Shown piece by piece: positions 63,980 through 64,000 of a stretch of 64,000 nt of DNA (its first letter is position 1; the number at the start of each line of letters is the position of its first letter). The translations under genes were made by a program, and so were the position numbers. A model generated the notes under the pieces. It saw nothing but the letters and a program-made list of their open reading frames with translations, did no database searches and was not told where the DNA came from. The stretch comes from Phil1 sp964487565 (GTDB taxonomy: Bacteria; Bacillota; Clostridia; Christensenellales; CAG-138): assembly GCA_964487565.1 (NCBI GenBank), contig CAZARN010000005.1:1-64000 (forward strand), given 5' to 3'.

Positions 63980-64000
63980 CTTTTCAAACGATCAATAAGT

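Noticed and set aside
63980..64000. End of rpmH at the right edge
   Set aside because: Expected from gene order, but the 21 bases do not show a recognisable L34 C-terminus.

Overview
The window looks like a GC-rich member of the Bacillota, class Clostridia, probably an uncultured gut-type lineage. Three things suggest this: the gene content (single-chain PurL, PyrK/PyrDB dihydroorotate dehydrogenase, TPP-riboswitch ThiT, KhpB/YidC/YidD/RnpA cluster, ParA/ParB with parS, recF-gyrB-gyrA), strong GGAGG ribosome binding sites, and intrinsic terminators throughout. I could not run any search, so family names rest on motifs and gene order read directly from the sequence.

Left part (1-22.0 kb). The 3' end of tuf is followed by a macro-domain protein and a FliB-like cysteine-cluster protein. 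A complete seven-gene pyrimidine operon lies on the minus strand (pyrB-pyrI-pyrC-pyrF-pyrK-pyrD-pyrE). It is preceded by a leader that has its own promoter, a 31-codon leader peptide and an intrinsic terminator, the layout of an enterobacterial pyrBI attenuator. Divergently, a GntR-family regulator with two tandem operators at its promoter starts a plus-strand purine operon (purE-C-F-M-N, a PurO-type IMP cyclohydrolase, a stand-alone AICAR transformylase, purD, single-chain purL, folD). The two de novo nucleotide pathways therefore share one roughly 350-bp control region.

Middle (22-46.9 kb). A zinc-ribbon/SHOCT protein, a homocysteine methyltransferase-like protein and an MFS exporter come before a roughly 3-kb low-GC accessory patch (25.3-28.2 kb). 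That patch holds a truncated phage minor-capsid gene with a toxin-like tail, a coupled small zinc-ribbon gene, a membrane GGDEF protein and an IS256 transposase scrap, and it ends at tRNA-Arg(ACG). Housekeeping genes follow: PfkB kinase, DUF2284, rsmI, trmN6-like, metG-GNAT-tatD, a ModE-type HTH, a C45 peptidase, the selenium-dependent molybdenum hydroxylase accessory genes yqeC-yqeB, murG, a DUF815 ATPase and cysS. After them come a small membrane protein and a secreted protein that joins three SH3b domains to a class-B-like sortase domain. mnmE and a CCA-adding enzyme close this part.

Right part (46.9-64 kb). recF-gyrB-gyrA, murA, an FmdB-like zinc ribbon, a G5/M23 protein, riboswitch-controlled thiT, typA, a DUF362-ferredoxin protein, parA-parB, and the minus-strand rnpA-yidD-yidC-khpB cluster. 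Two parS sites (54945 and 59611) and this gene order place the window next to the chromosome origin, which probably lies just beyond the right end (rpmH/dnaA expected next).

Most interesting items: the pyrBI-like attenuator, the SH3b-sortase fusion with an inserted cysteine knuckle, the phage-capsid/toxin-like cassette, the GntR-operator head of the purine operon with a split PurH function, the parS pair with a CACATG core, and a probable leaderless mRNA for the CCA-adding enzyme.
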